The position numbers were made by a program, and so were the translations under genes. Under the pieces are notes generated by a model. That model was not told the origin of the DNA and did no database searches. It saw nothing but the letters and a program-made list of their open reading frames with translations. Shown here piece by piece: positions 8,900-17,201 of a DNA stretch of 64,000 nt (position 1 is its first letter; each line of letters begins with the position of its first letter). This DNA comes from Nostoc sp. LPT. GTDB taxonomy: Bacteria > Cyanobacteriota > Cyanobacteriia > Cyanobacteriales > Nostocaceae. The stretch spans positions 78,777-142,776 of the forward strand of contig NZ_JABXKF010000175.1 in the NCBI RefSeq assembly GCF_017115165.1, written 5' to 3'.

Positions 8900-10141
8900 A
8901 TGGATTTTAGTCAGACTCTAATTGCCAAAAGTGATGCCATTCTCGATCAATGGGTAGAAGCGGTTTACCAGGATCAACAAATTGAAGCTACTAATGAACT
9001 TACTTTTAATGCTGTACGGGATAGCTTACCCCGCGTTTTGAAAGCATTAGCAACAGTACTTTCTGAATCTGAAACGAGTGATTTGCAGACAGTAGTAGAT
9101 GCAAGTTTAGAACACGGCACACTTCGCGCCCAACAGGGATTTGAACCAGAGGAAATTGCGCGAGAGTATCGTTTACTCCGGTTTGTGATTTTTTCGTTTT
9201 TAGAAGAAGATTTATTACAGGGATCTGCACAAGAGGTGCTAAGGGCTGTTCGCCTGATTGATACAGTAATTGATGAAGCGATCGCCCGTTGCTTTAACAG
9301 TTATACTCAAGGACGATTACAAGAGCTTAAACAACTCCAAAGTCAGTTGCGGTTGACTAACCAAGAGCTAACTCGTTTGGTTCGCGCTAATAAAGATAGT
9401 CTCTCTCATTTGGCTCATGAACTGAAAACGCCCCTGACTTCAATCATCGGTTATGCAGACTTATTTCTGCGCCAGCAGCGTCAACAATCAGAACTCAAAG
9501 ACACCTATACAAATCTTGAAAGTATCGAGCGAGTTCTCAAGAGTGGTAGACTTCTTGTGCGGTTAATTAACGATACTCTGGAAATTTCGCGCTATGATGC
9601 CGGACAGATGAAATTGCAGCCGACTTTAACCGATGTGCGTAGTTTAATCAACTTTGTTTTAGAGATAATTGAGCCACTAGCGCGTGCGAAAGAATTATCC
9701 TTGATTGTTGAATGCGATGGCTTCTCTACGAGAGGCTTCGCCAACGCCAACGCCAAAGGCGAACGCGCCCCAAGTAAAGTTATCACAGATCCTCTTCGGC
9801 TTCAGCAAATTCTGATAAATCTGCTGAGTAACGCAATTCGCTACACAGAATCTGGTTCAATTTATTTACAGTGCTGGACGATATCTCAACAGCAGTGGGC
9901 TATCTCCGTTATTGATAGTGGTATTGGTATTTCTCCAAATGCTCAAGCACAAATTTTCAATCCCTATTTTCGGGAAGTAACTTCTCCAAAAGTGCAAAGT
10001 TCTGATGGTACAGGATTAGGTTTAGCAATAGTTTCTCGATTGGTTCAGTTAATGGATGGTGAAATTAAAGTAGATTCACAGCTAGGAAAAGGGTCTACAT
10101 TTACAGTAATTTTGCCATTAGAAGCAATCGCTCAGGTATGA
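8900..10141 (+). CDS. RsbRD-domain sensor histidine kinase
   Basis: The 413-residue protein has an all-helical N-terminal domain (residues 5-150) that resembles the RsbRD_N/globin-like sensor region, then a HisKA dimerisation helix with phosphoacceptor His173 in LSHLAHELKTPLTS, and a HATPase_c domain with N-box LINLLSNAIRYT, G1 DSGIGIS and G2 GTGLGLAI. It has no membrane segments, so it is a soluble kinase; no partner response regulator is adjacent. ATG 8900 is preferred over TTG 8885. Residues 274-290 (GFSTRGFANANAKGERA) are not part of the fold and come from a dispersed repeat inserted in frame before the N-box. Confidence 0.85.
   Translation: MDFSQTLIAKSDAILDQWVEAVYQDQQIEATNELTFNAVRDSLPRVLKALATVLSESETSDLQTVVDASLEHGTLRAQQGFEPEEIAREYRLLRFVIFSFLEEDLLQGSAQEVLRAVRLIDTVIDEAIARCFNSYTQGRLQELKQLQSQLRLTNQELTRLVRANKDSLSHLAHELKTPLTSIIGYADLFLRQQRQQSELKDTYTNLESIERVLKSGRLLVRLINDTLEISRYDAGQMKLQPTLTDVRSLINFVLEIIEPLARAKELSLIVECDGFSTRGFANANAKGERAPSKVITDPLRLQQILINLLSNAIRYTESGSIYLQCWTISQQQWAISVIDSGIGISPNAQAQIFNPYFREVTSPKVQSSDGTGLGLAIVSRLVQLMDGEIKVDSQLGKGSTFTVILPLEAIAQV
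9717..9772. repeat. Small dispersed repeat inserted in frame in the kinase gene
   Basis: The sequence ggcttctctacgagaggct is an internal inverted repeat, followed by tandem ccaacg units. The same word family (cgcca acgccaa, gcgttcgcgtag) occurs at 46370-46410 and 52190-52270. It interrupts the ATPase domain between a beta strand and the N-box without breaking the frame. Confidence 0.65.
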
Positions 10142-10232
10142 CTGTCGCTTTCCTAAAATTCAAAACTTGAGAGTAAAATCGCAACTTAAACTGGTGCGTT
10201 AACGCAGTGTAACGCACCTACAATTGGCACAT

Positions 10233-12503
10233 CTACTCGTCAATTTGACCAACGCGGCGGATATTCAAAATGTCGCTCATTTTCTTAATTTGGACGAACA
10301 CTTGCTCTAGTTGAGAGCGATCGCGTATATCTATTCCTAAGTCCATCAATGCAGGTTGACCAGTAGAGGTTTTCACCTGAGCATGGCGAACGTTGATCCC
10401 TTGGTCACTCAACCGTGACAAAATATCCTTTAGCACCCCGACGCGATCCAGAGCTTCAATTTGAACATCTACTGGGTACGTATGCGGACGACCACTATTT
10501 TCAGCGCTTGGGTTCCACCTAACTGGTACTAAGCGTTCATACTCCACAGTTTCCAGATTATGGCAGCCTTGGCGATGAATTGAAATCCCCCGACCTCGCG
10601 TTACCACACCAATAATTGGTTCACCAGGAATCGGGGTACAACACCCAGCTAAATAATACACCAAACCTTCCACCCCAAAAATTGGCGAATCAGTGGAACG
10701 TGAGGTAGTTGGAGGTGCATCTCGCAAAGCTTTTGATGTCGCTGGTTCTTTGGGGATAAAAGGCAACACAGTGGAAACTGGTTGTTGTCCCTTGGCTACT
10801 TCTCGCCAGCGATTTAATACTAGGTTCAAGGTAATCTCTCCGTAACCCAAACCAGCAAGTAAATCTTCCACGCTGTGGTAATTACACTTTTCAGCGACAA
10901 TCTGCATTGCATCTGACTTCAGCAAACTATCAAAACCAGTTTTACCAAGTTCCTTTTCTAACAACTCCCGTCCACGCGCGACATTTTCTTCCCGGCGCGA
11001 TCGCTTGTACCATTGTTTTATTCGATATTTCGCCGCTGAAGTTCTGACAAAGTTCAACCAATCCAAACTCGGATGGCAGTTCTTTTGGGTCAGAACTTCT
11101 ACAATATCGCCATTTTGCAGCCGCGTTGACAGCGGCACCATTCGCCCATTCACCCGCGCCCCTGAACAGTGGTTTCCGACTTCGGTATGAATGCGATAAG
11201 CAAAATCTACAGTGGTGGCACCGGGGCTTAAAGGAACAACATCCCCCTTAGGGGTGAAGACATAGACATCATCTTCAAATAAATTATCTTTGACGCTATC
11301 AAGATATTCTTGTGCATCCTTGAGATCGGTTTGCCATTCCAGCAGTTGCCGCAGCCAAGTAAACTTGTCATCCGTCCCTGTCAAATGGCTAATACTAGAA
11401 CCTCCAGTTTCTTTGTACTTCCAATGGGCGGCAATTCCATACTCGGCGATATGATGCATTTCGATTGTCCGAATTTGCACCTCCAAAGGACGGCCAGTTA
11501 GTCCAATCACCCCAGTATGCAATGACTGGTAACGGTTAGGTTTTGGTAGTCCAATGTAGTCTTTAAATCTCCCAGGAATTGGGCGAAAAGCATCGTGAAC
11601 CACTGCCAACGCCCGATAGCATTCCTCATTGGTTTGAACAATAATCCGTAGCGCCGCCAAATCGTAAATTTCATGAAATTCCTTTTGCTGTCGGTGCATT
11701 TTTTGGTAAATGCTATAAAGGTGTTTGGGACGACCGCTAAGATCCTGAAAGTAGATTCCGGCTTGCTGCAAACGTTCTCGTAAAATCTCTGTAGCTTTGG
11801 CTAATTTCTCTTCTCGCGCCGTCCGTTTTTCGGAAACATACTCCTGCATTTGGCGAAAAGCTTCCGGTTCCAAATACTTAAAAGCCAAATCTTCGAGTTC
11901 CCATTTAATCCGCCAAATCCCCAAGCGATTGGCTAAGGGTGCGAATATATCTCGCGTTTCCTGGGCACTGCGGCGGCGGCTGGCCTCTGACATATATTGT
12001 AAAGTTCGCATATTATGCAAACGATCTGCCAATTTTACGACAATTACCCGAATATCTTGCGCCATTGCCAAAAACATCCGCCGGAAGTTTTCGGCTTGGC
12101 TTTCGGTTTTGCTAGTGAAATTGATTTTAGAAAGCTTGGTGACACCTTCGACCAATTGCCGCACTTCTGGGCCAAAGCGTTCTTCTATGTCTTGACTTGT
12201 AACTTCTGTATCTTCAACGACATCATGGAGAAATCCAGCTGCTATCATAGCAGCACTGCCTCCCAAGTCACGCAGCAAGTCGGCCACAGCAATGGGATGG
12301 GCGATGTATGGTTCTCCAGATTTGCGGTATTGACCTTCATGCAGTTGGTAAGCAAATTCAAATGCCCGACCAATTAAGACGGCATCATTATGCCTTCGGT
12401 CATCTTCCCCTGCGCTACTACTTGTCGATGACTCCTTCAAACATTTTTTTAACCATTCGGGAATGGCAAGGTCAACTGATGAATTTATCGCTATACTGCT
12501 CAT
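10233..12503 (-). CDS. Bifunctional (p)ppGpp synthetase/hydrolase, RelA/SpoT family
   Basis: The 756-residue protein makes and degrades the stringent-response alarmone. Domains in order are an HD hydrolase (FLHDVVEDTE at 91-100), the nucleotidyltransferase synthetase with GRFKDYIGLPKPNRYQSLHT, a TGS domain (VYVFTPKGDVVPLSPGATT), a zinc-finger-like conserved-cysteine region (YYLAGCCTPIPG) and a C-terminal ACT domain. Both HD and synthetase motifs look intact, so both activities are expected. I place the start at ATG 12503, giving the usual family length; the in-frame extension to 12635 has no similarity to the family. It is the single Rel enzyme type usual in cyanobacteria and is transcribed away from the patD-like gene. 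Confidence 0.95.
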   Translation of the reverse strand: MSSIAINSSVDLAIPEWLKKCLKESSTSSSAGEDDRRHNDAVLIGRAFEFAYQLHEGQYRKSGEPYIAHPIAVADLLRDLGGSAAMIAAGFLHDVVEDTEVTSQDIEERFGPEVRQLVEGVTKLSKINFTSKTESQAENFRRMFLAMAQDIRVIVVKLADRLHNMRTLQYMSEASRRRSAQETRDIFAPLANRLGIWRIKWELEDLAFKYLEPEAFRQMQEYVSEKRTAREEKLAKATEILRERLQQAGIYFQDLSGRPKHLYSIYQKMHRQQKEFHEIYDLAALRIIVQTNEECYRALAVVHDAFRPIPGRFKDYIGLPKPNRYQSLHTGVIGLTGRPLEVQIRTIEMHHIAEYGIAAHWKYKETGGSSISHLTGTDDKFTWLRQLLEWQTDLKDAQEYLDSVKDNLFEDDVYVFTPKGDVVPLSPGATTVDFAYRIHTEVGNHCSGARVNGRMVPLSTRLQNGDIVEVLTQKNCHPSLDWLNFVRTSAAKYRIKQWYKRSRREENVARGRELLEKELGKTGFDSLLKSDAMQIVAEKCNYHSVEDLLAGLGYGEITLNLVLNRWREVAKGQQPVSTVLPFIPKEPATSKALRDAPPTTSRSTDSPIFGVEGLVYYLAGCCTPIPGEPIIGVVTRGRGISIHRQGCHNLETVEYERLVPVRWNPSAENSGRPHTYPVDVQIEALDRVGVLKDILSRLSDQGINVRHAQVKTSTGQPALMDLGIDIRDRSQLEQVFVQIKKMSDILNIRRVGQIDE

Positions 12504-12699
12504 ACAATTTGGGTTTAGAGAGGATCGGTAGATAAGTGAATGATAAATAAAACTAGCAGCATCGCCCTGATAAAGATGCTGTTGCCCAAAGACGGGTTGG
12601 AAAAAGCAGTGTAAGGACGATTCTCCAATTGCCAATGGTAGTCATCCAGTTTGAGTTTCAAGAATCGTTAAAGAAAGAAAATCCATTGATGGCAAACAA

Positions 12700-12728
12700 A
12701 GCCCCAAATCACGATTTGAGGCTTTTAG
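12700..12728 (+). terminator. Stem-loop with T-run between divergent relA and patD-like genes
   Basis: GCCCCAAAT (12702-12710) pairs with ATTTGAGGC (12715-12723) over eight of nine positions around a CACG loop, and TTTT follows. The form is that of an intrinsic terminator on the plus strand. Its position between two genes that both start from this region is odd, since nothing upstream needs terminating; it could attenuate the downstream gene or end a short RNA. Confidence 0.5.
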
Positions 12729-12803
12729 TGCTGATAAGTCTTTAAGAAAGTTTATTGTAGAAGAAAAATTACTTGACATTAATACTATCTTACCTAGCAC
12801 TGG

Positions 12804-13157
12804 ATGTCTTTAAACCGTGAGAAATATCTGGCATTCGTAACTTTGTTAGAGCAATTACGCTCCGATGCCACAACTACCCAAATCGCTGCGCCAGAACTGC
12901 GGCAGCGTGTAGCCACGTTGCAGCAATTTTTTGGGCAACAGATTGTGCCTTTGGCTGATGAAAACTGGCGAGTGCAGTCTTATCAAACGGAGATGAGCAA
13001 GCAATTGCGCCTGTTGGAAATAGATGTGATGTTTTTCCAAGGAGCGCGGCAAGCATCTACTATACAAACGAGACTTCAAACGATTAGCGATCGCTTGACA
13101 ACTCTCATTCAATACTGTAATGCCATTCTGCAACCAGAAGCGGAAGGAGAAAAATAA
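12804..13157 (+). CDS. patD: PatD-like heterocyst frequency control protein
   Basis: The 117-residue, all-helical protein (MSLNREKYLAFVTLLEQLRS, then QVVATLQQFFGQQI-like helices and SYQTEMSKQLRLLEIDVMFF) matches my recollection of the small Nostocales protein PatD. PatD is reported to tune heterocyst frequency in Anabaena through the cell-division protein FtsZ, under NtcA control. No domain motif proves the assignment; it rests on family resemblance and length. Upstream there is GTA-N10-TAC, close to but not the NtcA consensus GTA-N8-TAC. An alternative reading is an uncharacterised helical protein. There is no signal or membrane segment. Confidence 0.55.
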   Translation: MSLNREKYLAFVTLLEQLRSDATTTQIAAPELRQRVATLQQFFGQQIVPLADENWRVQSYQTEMSKQLRLLEIDVMFFQGARQASTIQTRLQTISDRLTTLIQYCNAILQPEAEGEK

Positions 13158-13336
13158 CAATTGTTCACCTTTTTCTCTAATTTCTCCATCATCTCATTTA
13201 TGACCTATGATGAAAAGTTATTTTGCTAACAAGTTGGAATTGAGCATTGGGCATTGGTTATTCTCGTTGTCCTTCTAAAGTTCTGATCTAAGGAAGCCTT
13301 ATCTTAGTCTTGTTCCCATTCCCCATGACCCATGCC

Positions 13337-13933
13337 CTATTCCCCATTCCCAATACCTTTGAGGAGAAGATTCATGGTGCGGCGCATGTATCCTTCTACT
13401 GGCTCGGTTGTGGGTTTGAAGATCAATGCATAATATAGTGACCCACTTACAAGGTCGATAATTAGGTCTAAGTCTGCATCCTTGTGAATTTCGCCTCTAT
13501 ACTTGGCACGCTCAAGTACTTTAGAAAAGGCTTCACGTCGGAGTTTAGTATATTTTGTCCAATAGACCTCGGCAAACTGAGGATTGCTAGACGCTGTACT
13601 AACGATCAAGGCAAGTGTCTGACGACCAAGGGGACTATCTATTTTGTTGGCGGCATTCTTAATCAGGATATTCATGTCTCCCCAAAAGCTGCCAGTATCG
13701 GGGATCGCTAAATCATCTCTGAGACTTTCTATCGCGTCTGCAACTAGTTCTTCTTTGGAAGTGTAACGCCGATAGATAGTTGTTTTACCAACTCCAGCAC
13801 GAGAAGCGATCGCTTCTATACTCATGCTTTCATATCCTACCTCTGCAAGCAAGTCTAAGGTCGCTTGCAAAATCGCTTGATCGGCATGGATGCTGCGTGG
13901 GCGTCCAGAAGTGATGTTGATTTGCTTACTCAT
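13337..13933 (-). CDS. TetR/AcrR family transcriptional repressor
   Basis: The 198-residue protein has an N-terminal TetR helix-turn-helix (ILQATLDLLAEVGYESMSIE, IASRAGVGKTTIYRRYTSKE) and a divergent helical ligand-binding domain. TetR proteins usually repress an adjacent efflux gene and release DNA when the transported drug binds. This one is divergent from a DHA2 exporter, with a 19-bp palindrome in the spacer that is the likely operator for both genes. I chose Met at 13933; a 15-residue extension to 13978 is possible. The ligand is unknown. Confidence 0.9.
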   Translation of the reverse strand: MSKQINITSGRPRSIHADQAILQATLDLLAEVGYESMSIEAIASRAGVGKTTIYRRYTSKEELVADAIESLRDDLAIPDTGSFWGDMNILIKNAANKIDSPLGRQTLALIVSTASSNPQFAEVYWTKYTKLRREAFSKVLERAKYRGEIHKDADLDLIIDLVSGSLYYALIFKPTTEPVEGYMRRTMNLLLKGIGNGE

Positions 13934-14102
13934 AAAAATATCATCCCCAAGCAATATCTTCTTGGCCATTTGCTCCATTTGAGAAACAAATAAGCCTTAT
14001 AACCCAATTCTCATGCACTAAAACAGCAACAATGACCATCCATCTTTAGCATAAGTATTTCTGCCACATTTGAGGAAAAACTCTCTTGACCATTTTTATA
14101 TG

Positions 14103-14121
14103 ATACGCTACCGTAGCGTAT
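14103..14121. promoter_or_regulatory. Perfect 19-bp palindrome, probable TetR operator
   Basis: ATACGCTAC and GTAGCGTAT flank a single central C, giving nine perfectly matched base pairs per arm. It lies in the 276-bp spacer between the divergent tetR and efflux genes, 89 bp before the efflux start. Position, length and symmetry fit a TetR-dimer operator. Confidence 0.8.
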
Positions 14122-14209
14122 ATATACAATACTTAATTTGAGCTTTGGCGTCAGCGTAACCCAACCAAGGCATTGCTTAACATCTCCCAAATATTATTTG
14201 TGCTAAATA

Positions 14210-15799
14210 ATGGCTACCAACATTAAAGGTTCTAGTTTTGACGAATTTGGTTATGTCCACGGCCCATTAAAGTGGGCGATCGCTTTTACGGCTTCTCTTG
14301 GTGCAATATTAGAAGTAATTGATACTAGTATTGTTAACGTTGCCCTGACAGATATACAGGCTAGTTTGGGTGCAACTGTCAGTGAAGTAGGTTGGGTGGT
14401 AACTGGATATGCGATCGCAAATGTCGTCTTAATTCCCTTATCTGCATGGCTGGGAGATTACTTTGGACGCAAAACCTACTTTATCTTCTCGTTGATTGGC
14501 TTTACGCTGGCCTCGGTTTTATGCGGTTTGGCATTTAATCTGCCGATGCTAGTTTTTTCTCGAATTCTTCAAGGTTTGTGTGGTGGCGGATTGCTAGCTA
14601 AAGCCCAAGCAATTTTGTTCGAGACTTTTCCACCTGCTGAACAAGGTTTAGCACAGGCAGTTTTTGGGGTAGGTGTAATTTCTGGTCCAGCCATCGGCCC
14701 AACTTTGGGAGGATTTTTGGTAGATGGTTTAGGCTGGCGGTGGATTTTCTTTGTTAATATTCCCTTCGGGATTGTTGCAGTGGCGATGTCTTTCATGTTT
14801 TTACCCAAAGACAAAGATAAAAGCAAGACAAAAAGCCAAACTGTCGATTGGTTGGGGATCGGGTTTTTAGTCGTTGCTATTGGCTGTATGCAAACTTTGT
14901 TAGAGGAAGGAGAGAAAGACGACTGGTTTTCCTCCGATTTTATTACGACGTTAGCGATCGCCAGTATTATCGGCTTGGGATTGTTTATTTGGCGAGAAGT
15001 GAAAACAGATCACCCGGCTGTGGATTTGAGAGTTTTGCGCCACCGTTCTTTAGCTGCGGGAAGCGTTCTCTCAGCAGTGGTGGGTATGGGGCTTTATGGC
15101 ACACTCTTTGCTGTGCCGATATTTGCTCAGAGTGTGCTGCACTTTACGGCAACGCAGACAGGACTATTGTTAGCGCCTGGTGCTTTAGCGTCTGCGATCG
15201 TTATGGTTTTATTAGGCAAACTATCTAGTAAAATTGATGCCCGATTTTTAATTGCAATGGGCGCTGTCGGATCGTCTGGAGTCATGTTTCAACTAGCAGC
15301 AATTACCCCACAAACTGGCATAGATGATTTATTTTGGCCATTGGTATGGCGTGGGGCTTTTACTGTGTTGATGTTTCTCCCTTTGAGTTTGGCAGTTTTA
15401 GGCCCGCTACCCAAACAGGATATTTCTGCTGGCTCTGGTTTCTACAACCTCACCCGACAACTGGGTGGTAGCATAGGCATTGCTCTACTCACCACTTTGC
15501 TTGACCGACGAGAAGCTTTTCATCGAGCCATCCTCTTAACAAAACTTAGTCCTTATGACCCAGAAACCAGTCAGCGCCTTGACTTCCTCAATGGGGCACT
15601 TCAAAGCCAAGGCATGGATGCGACAACAGCGCAACAACAAGCACTAGCTTTATTAAGTCAAACAGTAGATATTCAAGCTGCGGTTTTGTCTTACGCAGAT
15701 TGCTTTCGAGTGGTAGGGGTAGGATTCATTTGCTCATTACCTTTGTTGCTATTTCTGGGTAAAGGCGGTGCAGGAGCGAAAGCGCCAGTCGGGCACTAG
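14210..15799 (+). CDS. DHA2 family (EmrB/QacA) drug:proton antiporter
   Basis: The 529-residue protein is a 14-helix major facilitator of the DHA2 type. It shows the motif C-like GVGVISGPAIGPTLGG, the motif A region GDYFGRKTYF, and the family's GWRWIFFVNIPFGI. These exporters use the proton gradient to expel lipophilic drugs, usually together with an EmrA-type membrane fusion protein, which is absent here. It is divergent from a TetR repressor with a shared palindromic operator. The last 60 residues hold the 14th helix and a glycine-rich tail. The substrate is unknown. Confidence 0.92.
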   Translation: MATNIKGSSFDEFGYVHGPLKWAIAFTASLGAILEVIDTSIVNVALTDIQASLGATVSEVGWVVTGYAIANVVLIPLSAWLGDYFGRKTYFIFSLIGFTLASVLCGLAFNLPMLVFSRILQGLCGGGLLAKAQAILFETFPPAEQGLAQAVFGVGVISGPAIGPTLGGFLVDGLGWRWIFFVNIPFGIVAVAMSFMFLPKDKDKSKTKSQTVDWLGIGFLVVAIGCMQTLLEEGEKDDWFSSDFITTLAIASIIGLGLFIWREVKTDHPAVDLRVLRHRSLAAGSVLSAVVGMGLYGTLFAVPIFAQSVLHFTATQTGLLLAPGALASAIVMVLLGKLSSKIDARFLIAMGAVGSSGVMFQLAAITPQTGIDDLFWPLVWRGAFTVLMFLPLSLAVLGPLPKQDISAGSGFYNLTRQLGGSIGIALLTTLLDRREAFHRAILLTKLSPYDPETSQRLDFLNGALQSQGMDATTAQQQALALLSQTVDIQAAVLSYADCFRVVGVGFICSLPLLLFLGKGGAGAKAPVGH

Positions 15800-15930
15800 G
15801 GTAAAGGAAATAGCGATCGCATCCCTATTCTAAATTCTCTGACTGCAAAACTACGTAATAACACGGCTTTAGAATTATTCTCTGCCGAAAGTCACAGCAG
15901 AAAATTAATACACACGGATTAATCTGGATG

Positions 15931-15966
15931 AAAAAAGTAAAAGTCCCACTCAGTTTTGAGCGGGAC
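15931..15966 (-). terminator. Intrinsic terminator for the 34-residue protein gene
   Basis: On the minus strand GTCCCGCTCA pairs with TGAGTGGGAC through ten base pairs, one a G-U, around a four-base loop. A T-rich tail (ACTTTTACTTTTTT in the transcript sense) follows. It begins 39 bases after the stop codon of the small ORF at 16005. Confidence 0.75.
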
Positions 15967-16004
15967 TATGTGAAGTCTTATTGCTAAAATGAAAAATTTT
16001 AATC

Positions 16005-16109
16005 TTAGAAAAAGTTCATTATTGTAATAATCCCAACGCTGGTTAACATCATTAAAGCACCCATAATTATAGATTGGCCTAATGGATTCCCGAATTTTGC
16101 ATTGTTCAT
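16005..16109 (-). CDS. 34-residue single-helix membrane protein
   Basis: The reading frame MNNAKFGNPLGQSIIMGALM... ends in MNFF and encodes one hydrophobic helix of about 20 residues with a short polar N-terminus. It is followed at proper distance by a strong minus-strand terminator, and an AGGGA element lies about 13 bases before the ATG. The size and shape recall small photosynthetic-complex subunits, but the sequence is not one I recognise (not Psb30, PsbX, PetM, PetN or PsaM). Function unknown; whether it is translated is inferred. Confidence 0.5.
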   Translation of the reverse strand: MNNAKFGNPLGQSIIMGALMMLTSVGIITIMNFF

Positions 16110-16407
16110 TTAAGTAAAATCCCTTTTATTAATAGTTCCTTAACCATATCAAAATCAGTATAAATATCTATAAAATTAATGTAAAACTTAAATTCTCGTA
16201 ACGTTTCTTAATAAATACTCTTATTTAGGCTATTATTGTATAATTTATGTCAAGTATTTGTTTTGGTTATTTTTCTTGTCCTATTCCCCATTCTCAAAGT
16301 GTAGTAATTTCCGCACAAAATAATTACCTTATATCCGAGCGGAATAGGCGTCTTCATGGAGTAAGATCGATCTTAATCAAGGTAAAATATTTGAACAGAA
16401 GATTATC

Positions 16408-17133
16408 ATGACAGTCTCCACGGCATCTAGAAACCAAGCGATCGCTTTTGACTTAGAAAAATTAAATGAGCAATTTGAAACTGCCACTCCCAAAGAAATA
16501 CTGGCATGGTCTATAGAGAATATCCCAACGGGACTGGTGCAAACAAGCGCCTTTAACGTGGATGACATGATAATTACTCATATTCTTTACAGTGAACTGA
16601 AGCATCCCGTTCCTGTGATCTTTCTCGATACCTTGCACCACTTCCCTGAAAGCTTAGAATTAGTAGCCAAAGCCATACAAATCTACAACCTGGATTTGCA
16701 AACTTACAAAACTCCAGATGTAGACACCCGCGAAGCCTTTGAAGCCAAATACGGCGACAAACTTTGGGACAAGGATATTGCCCAATTCCACAATATTACA
16801 AAAATTGAACCATTATTACGGGGTTTAGACGAACTCAACAGCGTTGCTTGGATTACCGGACGCCGCCGTGACCAAGCAGTAACCCGTGCGAATATGCCCA
16901 TATTTGAATTAGACGGTAAAGGTCGGCTGAAAGTGAATCCCATAGCTACCTGGACACGCCAAGACAGCTGGGTCTACGTGGCTGAACATGGAGTTATCTA
17001 CAACCCCCTCCACGACCAAGGTTATCCCAGCATAGGCGACCAACCCATTACCACCAAAGTAGGTGAAGGCGAAGACGAACGCGCCGGACGTTGGCGGGGA
17101 AGTGAGAAAACAGAATGTGGAATTCATATTTAG
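16408..17133 (+). CDS. cysH: Phosphoadenylyl-sulfate (PAPS) reductase
   Basis: The 241-residue protein reduces PAPS to sulfite with electrons from thioredoxin, in assimilatory sulfate reduction. It has the adenylyl-binding PP-loop fold (VQTSAFNVDDMIITH, PVIFLDTLHHFPES), the AWITGRRRDQ motif, and the C-terminal catalytic ECGIHI with its single cysteine. It lacks the CC...CxxC set that holds the iron-sulfur cluster of APS reductases, so PAPS is the likely substrate. The 68-bp spacer to sbcD holds heptamer repeats and a fold-back. Confidence 0.92.
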   Translation: MTVSTASRNQAIAFDLEKLNEQFETATPKEILAWSIENIPTGLVQTSAFNVDDMIITHILYSELKHPVPVIFLDTLHHFPESLELVAKAIQIYNLDLQTYKTPDVDTREAFEAKYGDKLWDKDIAQFHNITKIEPLLRGLDELNSVAWITGRRRDQAVTRANMPIFELDGKGRLKVNPIATWTRQDSWVYVAEHGVIYNPLHDQGYPSIGDQPITTKVGEGEDERAGRWRGSEKTECGIHI

Positions 17134-17201
17134 TCATTGGTCATTTGTCATTTGTCATTAGTATTAGACAAAGGACAAATGACTAAGAACAAAGGACAAA
17201 T
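17134..17201. repeat. Heptamer-type short repeats forming a fold-back
   Basis: Copies of gtcattt/gtcatta on the left (17134-17160) face their complement aaatgac/aaggacaaat on the right (17165-17199), making a hairpin between cysH and sbcD. The same STRR words occur at 3995-4075 and 50050-50105. Confidence 0.7.

Noticed and set aside
12760..12790. NtcA site before the patD-like gene
   Set aside because: The spacing is GTA-N10-TAC instead of N8, and no TAN3T box is at the proper distance; kept only as a weak remark.
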